Source of the DNA: Phytophthora sp. 'mugwort'
Taxonomy: Eukaryota; Oomycota; Peronosporomycetes; Peronosporales; Peronosporaceae
Direction: 5' to 3'
Length of the DNA: 64,000 bases
NCBI GenBank assembly: GCA_033558025.1
Contig: JAUCEF010000007.1
Location: forward strand, 4,154,001 to 4,218,000
Program-made: the position numbers and the translations under genes
Shown: in pieces, positions 1-9,691 of the stretch
Position numbering within the stretch: position 1 is the first letter of the stretch
Layout: every line of letters begins with the position of its first letter
The notes under the pieces: model-generated
The model's input: only the letters and a program-made list of their open reading frames with translations
What the model was told of the DNA's origin: nothing
The model's database searches: none

Positions 1-470
1 GATGGGGTTTTTCGCGTGGGCGAAGTCGTGGCTTAGCCAGAAGTCACTACTTGTGTACCCTGACTACCGACTGCCTTTCAAGCTAACTACGAATGCTTCG
101 AAAGTGGGGCTCAGAACGGTACTCTCGCAGGATCAGGCAAAGACGACTAGCTCGTGGCATACACGTCGAAGTGAACCGCCTGACTGAGAAATTACAGTAT
201 TTCTGAACTTGAATGTGTAGGCCGTACGATTATTTCGACCGCATCTGTCCGGAAGCCGTTTTACTATAGCTACAGATCGTAGCATTGAAATGGCTCATGA
301 CTGCGAAGGAGCCAGCAGGCGCCTGCATCGGTGACCTTTGACCCTCCAAGCGTATGATTTCGACATCGAGTACCGGCCTGGAAGAGCACAAATGTGGCGG
401 GCGCTCTGTCACGTGGGCCAGCACCCGACGATGAGGTAGTAAAAGTCAAGCACGACGAGGCAGCGGAAGA
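1..470 (+). pseudogene. Ty3/gypsy polymerase fragment (RT end and RNase H)
   Basis: Degenerate retrotransposon coding sequence running in from the left edge. The first 180 bases translate to the end of a reverse transcriptase and start of RNase H (motif FAWAKSWLSQ, then YPDYRLPFKLTTNAS, where a live element usually has TDAS). Around 290-400 a second frame gives the end of RNase H (YDFDIEYRPGRAQM, close to the usual YDFDIEYRPGK..VADALSR). Stop codons and frame changes separate the blocks, so it is inactive. No LTR or integrase was recognised. It is a relic inside transposon-rich flanking DNA. Confidence 0.75.
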
Positions 471-867
471 GCCAGTACTTGTGCGAGAAGCGAGGCCGTC
501 GCGTGAAAACGAGGCGGATGCGAGGAATGACACGCAGCGTAGTCATCACGTCCGTGCTGAGCTCACGACAAACAAAAAAAAATCGATCGGTTCTAGGATC
601 TAATGGATAAAGTGGCGAGCGGACAGGACCGGATTTGCGGCTTAGAACGGGTCTTGTAAGTGCTTAGGATTTAGGAATGCCAATGAAACCGCTGGAATCG
701 TAGGTACCGACGAGCCCAACCTAAGCTGAGACGGGGCGCACGTAATCTACGATTGGCTGCGTAGGAGGGGAGACCCCCATGACGGGAGGTCCCTCTATTT
801 TGATGCAATACCTCGTTCTGATGAAGCATAAGTCCTTGAATCGCAAAATCGCAGCAGGAAGAAAGAT

Positions 868-1919
868 ATGGTGGCAAAGAGATCGGTCATCGCTCAAATG
901 GTAGAGGCATTTCCTCACGACGCCTCCGACGATGATCTCGTCCATGCTCTTCAGGTGTACCAAGCGAAGGAGCTGAGGACTGCGTGCACCCAGGCTCCAT
1001 CTAAACCCTCAAGCTGACCTACAAACGAATAATAAGGAAGGCTATATCGAGCTGCTTCGCTCGTATCGCCCTCAGCGTAATGAAGGGATCATATTGGCCA
1101 TGGCAGAACCTCAGAAGACGGCACCTGCATCCGCGGGGACGAGAGCGACACACCATAGCCGTTTCCGTCTTGCGAATTGCATTTCGACGAAGAACTCATT
1201 GAACGCATGGGCGAGATCGACGGAATCCCAGGGCGCGATGCAGTAGACACCGGATCTGTGAACGGGCGCAGCCCGTATTGGCAAGACGTCGCCACGCTTT
1301 TTTTTTAGTAAGAACATCTCTCTCAGTCGGCTTATTGTCGCCAGAGCGGCGTACCAGGACATCCATCCCGGCGAGGCACAGCCGCTCTGTTCGGAGAAGC
1401 TGGAGAAAATGTGGAAGGAGATTCGTTCGCTCTATAGCACTGCAAAACGGAACTCGGTGAACTCGGGCACGCACGAGGAAGATTTCGCCCTCTACTGTGG
1501 CGGGCGCTTGGACGTTTTGTACCTGCAAGGCTGGTTGGATGCGCGCCCGGGGTATGAAGTCCTTGTCGTCGTTCAGCTACCCAAGGCCGCACGTATTAAC
1601 ACATTGAGGGCAACAAACCGCCGCGCTATCTGAGCAGCATCTCGGCAACAACAAGCGTCGCCGCGCTGTATCGACTGCCCTTGAGGACAAGATTCTTAAG
1701 TTGCTGGACAAAGAGGAAGCCGACGAGATTAAGGTGTCTCAGGTCCACCAAGAAGCAGATCTAGCTGAGGCTGTTCATAAGGGAATGCAAGTGTTGAGGG
1801 ACCTGAAAGAAGGCGGCGCAGATAACGCGTTCATTAAGACTGTGCCGCAATCGATGAACCCTCTGGTAGCAAAATGGCTAGCGAAGATGAACACGACCAC
1901 GGGGACCAGCTCCAACTAG
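868..1919 (+). pseudogene. Accessory-ORF remnant, probably of a PIF/Harbinger element
   Basis: Broken plus-strand coding sequence. Readable blocks are an opening ATG at 868 with about 49 codons, a block near 1180-1290 (FDEELIERMGEIDG, then GRSPYWQDVATL), one at 1409-1590 (KLEKMWKEIRSLYSTAKRN, then FALYCGGRLDVLYLQGWLD) and a 73-codon block at 1701-1919 rich in charged residues. Frames change at a T run near 1290-1300 and again near 1630. A PIF/Harbinger transposase lies directly downstream on the other strand. These elements usually carry a second, DNA-binding (Myb/SANT-like) ORF beside the transposase, so I infer that this is that ORF; a myb fold was not verified. Confidence 0.45.
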
Positions 1920-1987
1920 ACGAATTGACGTGAGTTGGGCTGTAGTTGTGTTTTGCTCCGCAGCTTTTCTAGTAGGGCATGGCGTTG

Positions 1988-2872
1988 AATACTTCTTATC
2001 GAGAGAAAATTGCTGTAGTCGCTTTGGTATATATGTTAGCACGTCGCCGATGCTGGTATGACTTAAAGCTGCTGCTGAACAAAGCTCGTCATGGACGGGA
2101 TCATGAATGTTCTGAAGGCGCTCCGAAATTACACAGTTGTGCAGAATAGCTGCACAAAAAGTAATTTCGGTTTCATTCTCAAGGCTTTTTTGCAGCGGTC
2201 GCTGAAAGATACCTCACTTGCGGACGAAGAGCCCAAACACCATTTCAATGCGATTTCGCAATTGAGAAATGTGGAAATTGTAATGAACCCTTGTAGTCAT
2301 CGTCGAGTTCGGTTCGGAGGAAAGGCGTGAGTAGGTGGTCCGTGTTCTTGTAGGCGTTGTCACCAAAAATATACAGCCCGTCTTCCATGTTTTCGATAAC
2401 CTCAGGTAAACAACTCGCACGACATGCACGAATATCATTGACGCCGCCAGGATGGCTTATATCCCAGTAGATGAAGCTGCTTAGAGCATCACAGCGCGCC
2501 TGTACATTACTACCCATCCTAGCACAGTGACCACCGATGTATGCACGGGGGCCAGCACCTTCGCATTGCTTCGACAGCGGCGCTCTAACTTGCACAACCA
2601 GCCGTCCATGGCACCAACACAGCCCTCAATCACAACATTTTACTGCGTAGGACGAAGACCTTGCTTGCTTGCTCGCGCTCAGTAGATGTCATCGGGAACT
2701 TCATCTGAAGCTCAGCGGTAGCGATGATTGCATCCATGGTGTCATAGAAAATCTCGTAGAAATAGCTATGACTTGCACAGCTAATTCGGCGGACATCGTT
2801 GGCGATGCCCCCTGCCAGGTAATCTAGTACGAGCTGTAGCTTGACGTCAGGTAGAATAGGATGTCGATTCAT
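1988..2872 (-). pseudogene. PIF/Harbinger transposase (DDE_Tnp_4 type), decayed
   Basis: Minus-strand transposase in several frames. From the start at 2872: an N-terminal block (NRHPILPDVKLQLVLDYLAGG), then GCVGAMDGWL near 2610 holding the first catalytic Asp, a core at 2245-2595 (SFIYWDISHPGGVNDIRA, then YIFGDNAYKNTDHLLTPF with the second Asp), and a C-terminal block (NFHISQLRNRIEMVFGLF) supplying the catalytic Glu. It ends with LHNCVISERLQ near 2110. The DDE triad is visible, but stops and frameshifts at about 2630, 2590, 2440 and 2210 break it. A separate broken ORF lies beside it on the other strand, as expected for a two-ORF Harbinger element. Confidence 0.75.
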
Positions 2873-4297
2873 CCAGGCATGAGGGGATCGTTCCAGCGCC
2901 GGTGATAAGTGCTTGCAGGCGCTCGAACGATACCAATTTCATCCAGTACTTCCGCTCAACTCGTCCTCCATCTGCAACATGGTCAGCTCTTTTTCCCAGT
3001 CGATACGCTCACGAACACAGGCGCTGTTGCGGCAGCGAGATCTTAGTACAAGCAGCTACAGCAGCAGGAAGCGCTTGCGACGGAAGCGGAGGCAATTTGG
3101 AGGTTTCGACGGCATCTTTTTCAATGCGGCCAGGAGCCAGCCTCACTAGATGTCGTCCGCCCCGACCGCAGCCGTCCGTTTGCATATCCCTAGCACACGG
3201 GCTCGGAGGGAGGCATCTTAAATACTAAATCCTAAGATATACAAGACCCGCCCTTAGAGAGCATGCGCCTCGTCGCAGCGTAAGTCGCCACACGGTCTGC
3301 GTGCGTGACAGTTGTAATGACAACCGCAGCAGTAAAAGAGCCGAATAGCTAGCTACCTGAGTCGTAGGACCCCCTGTGTGTGTGGGGGGGGGGGATACGG
3401 GCATCAGCAGTCCCGTGGAGCTGAGTCGGTATCTGCTACCCGCATCGAGTGGGATAGTAGCCTAAGAAAGAGTACTACGAGCCCCTGGTCGTTTAGCCCT
3501 GGTGGCACCACTCGACGGCCTCGAGAAGATCTCCGAAGTGGAATCCGCTGCTTATCCTACGCCCGGAAGACTAACGTGAGTAGGTTGCATTTGTAGGAAA
3601 GACGACGTCGGAGCCGCCGGTCAGCGGTCCCTGATCAGAGGCGGCCTGGAGCGAAGTGTACGGTAGTCACCGACAGACAGCATCGAGCGAGCACGACCCT
3701 GACGAACAGCAATCCAGCACTAGAATAACATGGTGCTCACTTTATAACCATTTGTGTACGGCGCATCTATATATGTTTCTATTGCTAAAGGTGTGCACCG
3801 GATATCGGTATCAAAATGTAGGAAATCCGGTTTGCCCGGTATTAAAATGAAGCTCATCCGGTACCAAATAGGTTGGTTGTCCTTGTATCCCACCGGTAGG
3901 GTTAGGCCGTACATGCACAGGAGGGGCGAATACCCCACTCGCTTAGCAAGCCGAAGAACGCCTGCGGTTTAAGATCCGTGTGCGAAACACGCGGGCTTAA
4001 CGAGCATGATCACGTCTTGCTCGGCCCTATAGGGTTAAGCCCTACAGAGAAGGGCTTTAGGGGTGACGCAGGGCAATACGATTTCTGTCGACTCCTCCAT
4101 TTTTGTGAATTTGATGGCCAACACACCCATTCTCGACGGATTACGCTAAGATAAAACAGTAATCGACTAATGCTATCGCGTCCGGTGGATGCAATACATG
4201 TACATCAGTATCGCCGTCTCTATTATTAAGCGCATCAACTTGAAGGAACAGCACTTTCGGTAGTCGTTCCTGGTGCTCCCAGATTGTGTCGCTTACA
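2873..4297. other. Gene-poor stretch left of the array
   Basis: No gene could be supported. It holds a short G homopolymer near 3387, a copy of a dispersed motif at about 3743-3787 (homologous to a segment of every array unit), a palindromic motif near 3966-4003 shared with sites near 48000 and 56910, and, from about 4193 to 4297, a strongly diverged copy of the array-unit segment that follows the repeat gene. The array therefore seems to have grown beside an older relic of its own unit. Confidence 0.5.
3743..3787 (+). repeat. Dispersed short repeat (ATAACCATTTGTGTAYGGCG family)
   Basis: A block beginning TATAACCATTTGTGTA and continuing GGCGCATCTATAT recurs once in each array unit (about 5147, 7931, 10618, 13215, 15849) and at about 61978 beside the dispersed paralogue. 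This copy lies outside the array and is not followed by the repeat gene, so the segment either moved independently or marks an older duplication. Confidence 0.6.
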
Positions 4298-4299
4298 AC

Positions 4300-4313
4300 A
4301 GTTAAGGAATGAG
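4300..4313 (-). promoter_or_regulatory. Orphan copy of the array gene's putative Inr core promoter
   Basis: Minus-strand CTCATTCC followed by TTAACT, the same element found about 90 nt upstream of each array gene. Here it is the left end of the array: the DNA it would transcribe (below 4298) is not an intact repeat gene but gene-poor sequence with a diverged relic. If active it would produce a non-coding transcript. Confidence 0.4.
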
Positions 4314-4607
4314 TTCACAGGCTACCAGCTCGTACTGCACATGGAGAGATGACTGGCAGCTCAAACAGCAGAACCTGCCATAATGGCAAGCCGAACCACC
4401 AGCTGCAACACAACAGTAACCTCTATACCAGATGACCAGTCGGCGGCGAGGTTGCAGTCGGTATCATGTTGCAATAGCAATGGTATGTAAGGTAAAGCCG
4501 GCCCGTCGAGTGTCGAGGAGCGTGGCAGGGTGTAGGCCGTAAACGATGTTGAGCGCGAGCTAACCCGCTGGCCGACAGGCTGGCAGGCAGAGAGGCATAA
4601 CTGCCAA

Positions 4608-4829
4608 ATGGCGCGACACCAATCATCGGAAAACTCAATACTGGACAGCGATACGGCTATCAGCTACACCGTGACAGATGGCACGGTATGGCACAGCATG
4701 GCCGGGACACGGGGCGCGGACGCCGTCGCTACTCGGAGTAATGATGATGTCGGTAAGAAGACTAAGTGGGGGTCTTTCGCCTTCATCCTCGCAGCGGATG
4801 AGGCGGAGTCTTTGACTGATATACTATGA
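4608..4829 (+). CDS. Conserved short ORF in each array unit (73 codons), coding status uncertain
   Basis: An ATG-started plus-strand ORF in the spacer between repeat genes, present in every unit (also 7392-7613, 10079-10300, 12676-12897, 15310-15531) with at most one residue change. The product is hydrophilic with no recognised motif and no signal peptide. Conservation between units is expected from the recent duplication and is not evidence of coding. The start region also survives near 63968 beside the dispersed paralogue, but with changes. A second ORF at 4860-5090 and a 131-codon minus-strand ORF at 4664-5059 overlap the same spacer. No function is assigned. Confidence 0.2.
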   Translation: MARHQSSENSILDSDTAISYTVTDGTVWHSMAGTRGADAVATRSNDDVGKKTKWGSFAFILAADEAESLTDIL

Positions 4830-5549
4830 CTCACGGTCCGTAGGGCGAGGTGGCAGCTCTTGTTAGGGCTGGTAAGCATCGTAGGTGCGCGACCTTGCCA
4901 TACAGCTAGAGAGTGCAATGAGAACGAGAGAGAGTGCAGGTGGTTATTCGTGGTGTTGGCTGCGCGGTGGTCAACATTGCGATGGTGGATTGTTGTAATG
5001 GCACCCCGAGCCGTCAATGCCGCCGCGGCTCGAGCAATGACAAAAGAAATGACGAGCACTTTCCGTGCCTTCCTTGTTAGTCGCTGGTGATAGTTCTGAC
5101 ATGTTTTAGCAGACGCTGTGGTTTGTGTTTATCCGCTGCGTAAGTTATAACCATTTGTGTATGGCGCATCAATATCTGTTTCTATTTCTAAGCACTTCAA
5201 CTTGTAGGAGCTGCATTTCGGTGGTCGTATCCTGGTGCGTATAGCTATATCTGTTTGTCAGATTCGCCGCTTATAATTGCACGACGCATGAGCAATATGA
5301 AGAATCCAATGCGTTTCGGTAACGAATGAGCTATCTATATGCTCAGTTAAACCTCGGATTTCACGATTCAATCAGATTGCATTCAACTGGTACACTACAT
5401 ACAAACAACTTGAAGCACGTCTCGTGCTGACAAGGTACAAATGGTAAAGGTCTCGGCGTATCGGTCGAGAAGTGTGCGGGTACGCGAGTAGGCGTCCACT
5501 CATGAACAGGTTGGTCACCAAGCTTGTAGGCATCCCAACCATCTTGTGC

Positions 5550-7004
5550 TTACGCACGCAAGTGGCGGTAGGTGCTGGTCTGTGACGCTTGATTGGCAGT
5601 CTCGGTAGACGTCTCTGCTGCCGACTGTGACGCTTGGTTCGTAGTCTTGGTAGACGTCTTTGCTGCCGTCTGTGACGCTTGGTTGGTAGTTTTATTCTTA
5701 GTAGACGCCTGTGTAGCGGTCTGTGACGCTTGGTTGGCAGTCTTGGTGGACGTCTGTGCAGCCACCTGTGACGTCGGGTTGGAGATCTTCTGTGGGGACG
5801 GCGTAGCGGTGGCACCCTTTGCGTACCCGTCTGTGTTGCCGAGATTGTTGCTCTTGGCTCCTCCATTCGCGCCAGCGCTGATGCCCGATCTAGCGTTCAG
5901 GCCAGCACCAGCACTCAATCCGGCTCCAGCATTGAGGCCAGCACCGGCATTCAACCCGGCTCCAGCATTGAGACCAGCCCCAGCGTTGAGAACAGCACCA
6001 GCGTTAAGACCAGCACCAGCGTTAAGACCAGCACCAGCGTTAAGACCAGCACCAGCGTTAAGACGAGCACCGGCGTTAAGACCAGCACCGGCGTTAAGAT
6101 GAGCACCAGCGTTAAGACGAGCACCGGCGTTAAGATGAGCACCAGCGTTGAGACCAGCACCAGCGTTGAGACCAGCACCAGCGTTAAGACCAGCACCAGC
6201 GTTAAGACGAGCACCGGCGTTAAGACCAGCACCAGCGTTGAGACCAGCACCAGCGTTGAGGCCAGCACCGGCATTCAACCCGGCTCCAGTATTGAGACCA
6301 GCCCCAGCGTTGAGACCAGCCCCAGCGTTAAGACCAGCCCCAGCGTTGAGACCAGCACCAGCGTTGAGACCAGCACCAGCGTTAAGATGAGCACCAGCGT
6401 TGAGACCAGCACCAGCGTTGAGACCAGCACCAGCGTTAAGACCAGCACCAGCGTTAAGACGAGCACCGGCGTTAAGATCAGCACCAGCGTTAAGACCAGC
6501 ACCAGCGTTGAGGCCAGCACCGGCATTCAACCCGGCTCCAGTATTGAGACGTGCCCCAGCGTTGAGACCAGCCCCAGCGTTAAGACCAGCACCAGCGTTA
6601 AGACCAGCCCCAGCGTTAAGACCAGCACCGGCATTCAACCCGGCTCCAGTATTGAGACGTGCCCCAGCGTTGAGACCAGCCCCAGCGTTAAGACCAGCCC
6701 CAGCGTTAAGACCAGCAATAGCCTTAAGATCTGCGTTGGCATTGAGCGCAGCATCGCCGTTCAAATCTGCATTAACGTACAAGCCTCCGTTTGCGTTGAG
6801 CCCGGCGCCAGCCCTCAGACCGGCGAGCACCTTAAGAGCAGCAGACAGACCGGCACCCACACCGCCGTAGCCGCCGTATGTGCCGTGGATCGTCGGCAGT
6901 AGCCACCCGAATGTCTCCGCCGCCTCCGTCGACGCGTCCACCGAACTGCAGGATAACGTCGCAGCTGTCACACACAGCGCGCAGATCGTCTTGTGGATCA
7001 TCAT
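5550..7004 (-). CDS. Secreted hexapeptide-repeat (LNAGAx) protein, array copy 1 (484 aa)
   Basis: Single-exon gene for a predicted extracellular protein. Residues 1 to about 25 (MMIHKTICALCVTAATLSCSS) form a signal peptide, which supports this start. A short Gly/Tyr segment (HGTYGGYGGVGAG) and a transitional region of imperfect repeats (LNANADLKAIAG) follow. Then come about 45 tandem six-residue repeats LNAGAx, where x is mostly Gly but at times Arg, His, Val or Asp. The C-terminal 115 or so residues are Ser/Thr/Gln/Ala-rich with NQASQ motifs, plausible for O-glycosylation, and end YRHLRA. No catalytic motif is visible. This copy has the most repeats but lacks ten residues (AAAGAGGYGG) after the Tyr-Gly segment that copies 2-4 have. 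The family is not one I recognise; a wall, surface or adhesive role is inference. Confidence 0.85.
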   Translation of the reverse strand: MMIHKTICALCVTAATLSCSSVDASTEAAETFGWLLPTIHGTYGGYGGVGAGLSAALKVLAGLRAGAGLNANGGLYVNADLNGDAALNANADLKAIAGLNAGAGLNAGAGLNAGARLNTGAGLNAGAGLNAGAGLNAGAGLNAGAGLNAGARLNTGAGLNAGAGLNAGAGLNAGADLNAGARLNAGAGLNAGAGLNAGAGLNAGAHLNAGAGLNAGAGLNAGAGLNAGAGLNAGAGLNTGAGLNAGAGLNAGAGLNAGAGLNAGARLNAGAGLNAGAGLNAGAGLNAGAHLNAGARLNAGAHLNAGAGLNAGARLNAGAGLNAGAGLNAGAGLNAGAVLNAGAGLNAGAGLNAGAGLNAGAGLSAGAGLNARSGISAGANGGAKSNNLGNTDGYAKGATATPSPQKISNPTSQVAAQTSTKTANQASQTATQASTKNKTTNQASQTAAKTSTKTTNQASQSAAETSTETANQASQTSTYRHLRA

Positions 7005-7083
7005 TTTGGTTGAGCTTGGGTTGAGTTTGGATAGCTAGCTTGCGTGCTCGCTTGTAGTAAGGCAACTTGGTCGGGACGGCCAC

Positions 7084-7097
7084 AGTTAAGGAATGAG
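7084..7097 (-). promoter_or_regulatory. Putative oomycete Inr/FPR core promoter of array copy 1
   Basis: Minus-strand CTCATTCC (Inr) followed by TTAACT, which loosely fits the flanking promoter region. It lies about 90 nt upstream of the ATG at 7004, a sensible 5' UTR for an oomycete gene. The paralogue at 63653-63668 has a better match in the same place, which supports the assignment. The element sits exactly at the unit junction. Confidence 0.5.
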
Positions 7098-8332
7098 TTC
7101 ACAGGCTACCAGCTCGTACTGCACATGGAGAGATGACTGGCAGCTCAAACAGCAGAACCTGCCATAATGGCAAGCCGAACCACCAGCTGCAACACAACAG
7201 TAACCTCTATACCAGATGACCAGTCGGCGGCGAGGTTGCAGTCGGTATCATGTTGCAATAGCAATGGTATGTAAGGTAAAGCCGGCCCGTCGAGTGTCGA
7301 GGAGCGTGGCAGGGTGTAGGCCGTAAACGATGTTGAGCGCGAGCTAACCCGCTGGCCGACAGGCTGGCAGGCAGAGAGGCATAACTGCCAAATGGCGCGA
7401 CACCAATCATCGGAAAACTCAATACTGGACAGCGATACGGCTATCAGCTACACCGTGACAGATGGCACGGTATGGCACAGCATGGCCGGGACACGGGGCG
7501 CGGACGCCGTCGCTACTCGGAGTAATGATGATGTCGGTAAGAAGACTAAGTGGGGGTCTTTCGCCTTCATCCTCGCAGCGGATGAGGCGGAGTCTTTGAC
7601 TGATATACTATGACTCACGGTCCGTAGGGCGAGGTGGCAGCTATTGTTAGGGCTGGTAAGCATCGTAGGTGCGCGACGTTGCCATACAGCTAGAGAGTGC
7701 AATGAGAACGAGAGAGAGTGCAGGTGGTTATTCGTGGTGTTGGCTGCGCGGTGGTCAACATTGCGATGGTGGATTGTTGTAATGGCACCCCGAGCCGTCA
7801 ATGCCGCCGCGGCTCGAGCAATGACAAAAGAAATGACGAGCACTTTCCGTGCCTTCCTTGTTAGTCGCTGGTGATAGTTCTGACATGTTTTAGCAGACGC
7901 TGTGGTTTGTGTTTATCCGCTGCGTAAGTTATAACCATTTGTGTATGGCGCATCAATATCTGTTTCTATTTCTAAGCACTTCAACTTGTAGAGCTGCATT
8001 TCGGTGGTCGTATCCTGGTGCGTATAGCTATATCTGTTTGTCAGATTCGCCGCTTATAATTGCACGACGCATGAGCAATATGAAGAATCCAATGCGTTTC
8101 GGTAACGAATGAGCTATCTATATGCTCAGTTAAACCTCGGATTTCACGATTCAATCAGATTGCATTCAACTGGTACACTACATACAAACAACTTGAAGCA
8201 CGTCTCGTGCTGACAAGGTACAAATGGTAAAGGTCTCGGCCTATCGGTCGAGAAGTGTGCGGGTACGCGAGTAGGCGTCCACTCATGAACAGGTTGGTCA
8301 CCAAGCTTGTAGGCATCCCAACCATCTTGTGC

Positions 8333-9691
8333 TTACGCACGCAAGTGGCGGTAGGTGCTGGTCTGTGACGCTTGATTGGCAGTCTCGGTAGACGTCTCTG
8401 CTGCCGACTGTGACGCTTGGTTCGTAGTCTTGGTAGACGTCTTTGCTGCCGTCTGTGACGCTTGGTTGGTAGTTTTATTCTTAGTAGACGCCTGTGTAGC
8501 GGTCTGTGACGCTTGGTTGGCAGTCTTGGTGGACGTCTGTGCAGCCACCTGTGACGTCGGGTTGGAGATCTTCTGTGGGGACGGCGTAGCGGTGGCACCC
8601 TTTGCGTACCCGTCTGTGTTGCCGAGATTGTTGCTCTTGGCTCCTCCATTCGCGCCAGCGCTGATGCCCGATCTAGCGTTCAGGCCAGCACCAGCACTCA
8701 ATCCGGCTCCAGCATTGAGGCCAGCACCGGCATTCAACCCGGCTCCAGCATTGAGACCAGCCCCAGCGTTGAGAACAGCACCAGCGTTAAGACCAGCACC
8801 AGCGTTAAGACCAGCACCAGCGTTAAGACCAGCACCAGCGTTAAGACGAGCACCGGCGTTAAGACCAGCACCGGCGTTAAGATGAGCACCAGCGTTAAGA
8901 CGAGCACCGGCGTTAAGATGAGCACCAGCGTTGAGACCAGCACCAGCGTTGAGACCAGCACCAGCGTTAAGACCAGCACCAGCGTTAAGACGAGCACCGG
9001 CGTTAAGACCAGCACCAGCGTTGAGACCAGCACCAGCGTTGAGGCCAGCACCGGCATTCAACCCGGCTCCAGTATTGAGACCAGCCCCAGCGTTGAGACC
9101 AGCCCCAGCGTTAAGACCAGCCCCAGCGTTGAGACCAGCACCAGCGTTGAGGCCAGCACCGGCATTCAACCCGGCTCCAGTATTGAGACCAGCCCCAGCG
9201 TTGAGACCAGCCCCAGCGTTAAGACCAGCCCCAGCGTTTAGACCAGCACCAGCGTTGAGACCAGCCCCAGCGTTAAGACCAGCACCGGCATTCAACCCAG
9301 CTCCAGCATTGAGACGAGCCCCAGCGTTGAGACCAGCCCCAGCGTTAAGACCAGCCCCAGCGTTAAGACCAGCAATAGCCTTAAGATCTGCGTTGGCATT
9401 GAGCGCAGCATCGCCGTTCAAATCTGCATTAACGTACAAGCCTCCGTTTGCGTTGAGCCCGGCGCCAGCCCTCAGACCGGCGAGCACCTTAAGAGCAGCA
9501 GACAGACCGGCACCCACACCGCCGTATCCACCTGCGCCGGCGGCAGCACCGCCGTAGCCGCCGTATGTGCCGTGGATCGTCGGCAGTAGCCACCCGAATG
9601 TCTCCGCCGCCTCCGTCGACGCGTCCACCGAACTGCAGGATAACGTCGCAGCTGTCACACACAGCGCGCAGATCGTCTTGTGGATCATCAT
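8333..9691 (-). CDS. Secreted hexapeptide-repeat (LNAGAx) protein, array copy 2 (452 aa)
   Basis: Same architecture as copy 1: signal peptide, Gly/Tyr segment, LNAGAx repeats, Ser/Thr/Gln-rich tail ending YRHLRA. It has the AAAGAGGYGG insert after the Tyr-Gly segment and about seven fewer hexapeptides than copy 1, a net loss of 32 residues. Signal peptide and tail are identical to those of copy 1 at the protein level. The Inr candidate is at 9771-9784, again about 90 nt upstream. Confidence 0.85.
   Translation of the reverse strand: MMIHKTICALCVTAATLSCSSVDASTEAAETFGWLLPTIHGTYGGYGGAAAGAGGYGGVGAGLSAALKVLAGLRAGAGLNANGGLYVNADLNGDAALNANADLKAIAGLNAGAGLNAGAGLNAGARLNAGAGLNAGAGLNAGAGLNAGAGLNAGAGLNAGAGLNAGAGLNTGAGLNAGAGLNAGAGLNAGAGLNAGAGLNAGAGLNTGAGLNAGAGLNAGAGLNAGAGLNAGARLNAGAGLNAGAGLNAGAGLNAGAHLNAGARLNAGAHLNAGAGLNAGARLNAGAGLNAGAGLNAGAGLNAGAVLNAGAGLNAGAGLNAGAGLNAGAGLSAGAGLNARSGISAGANGGAKSNNLGNTDGYAKGATATPSPQKISNPTSQVAAQTSTKTANQASQTATQASTKNKTTNQASQTAAKTSTKTTNQASQSAAETSTETANQASQTSTYRHLRA

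Noticed and set aside
885..925. tRNA A-box-like CGCTCAAATGGTAGAGGCA
   Set aside because: No B box or acceptor stem downstream; it is coding sequence of the Harbinger accessory ORF.
5372..5866. 164-codon Arg-rich minus ORF at the 3' end of each array gene
   Set aside because: Out-of-frame shadow of the Ser/Thr/Gln tail; its length comes only from codon bias of the true frame.
5951..6274. Minus-strand hydrophobic TLVLVL repeat ORFs
   Set aside because: Out-of-frame reading of the same 18-bp repeat; the start Met lies inside the repeat domain.
6099..6902. Long plus-strand ORFs of Ser/Thr/Val repeats (SVKTSTSVETS) and of RPAPAL repeats through each array gene
   Set aside because: Shadows of the 18-bp repeat: without a signal peptide or conserved ends, while the minus frame has both and keeps them in the diverged paralogue.
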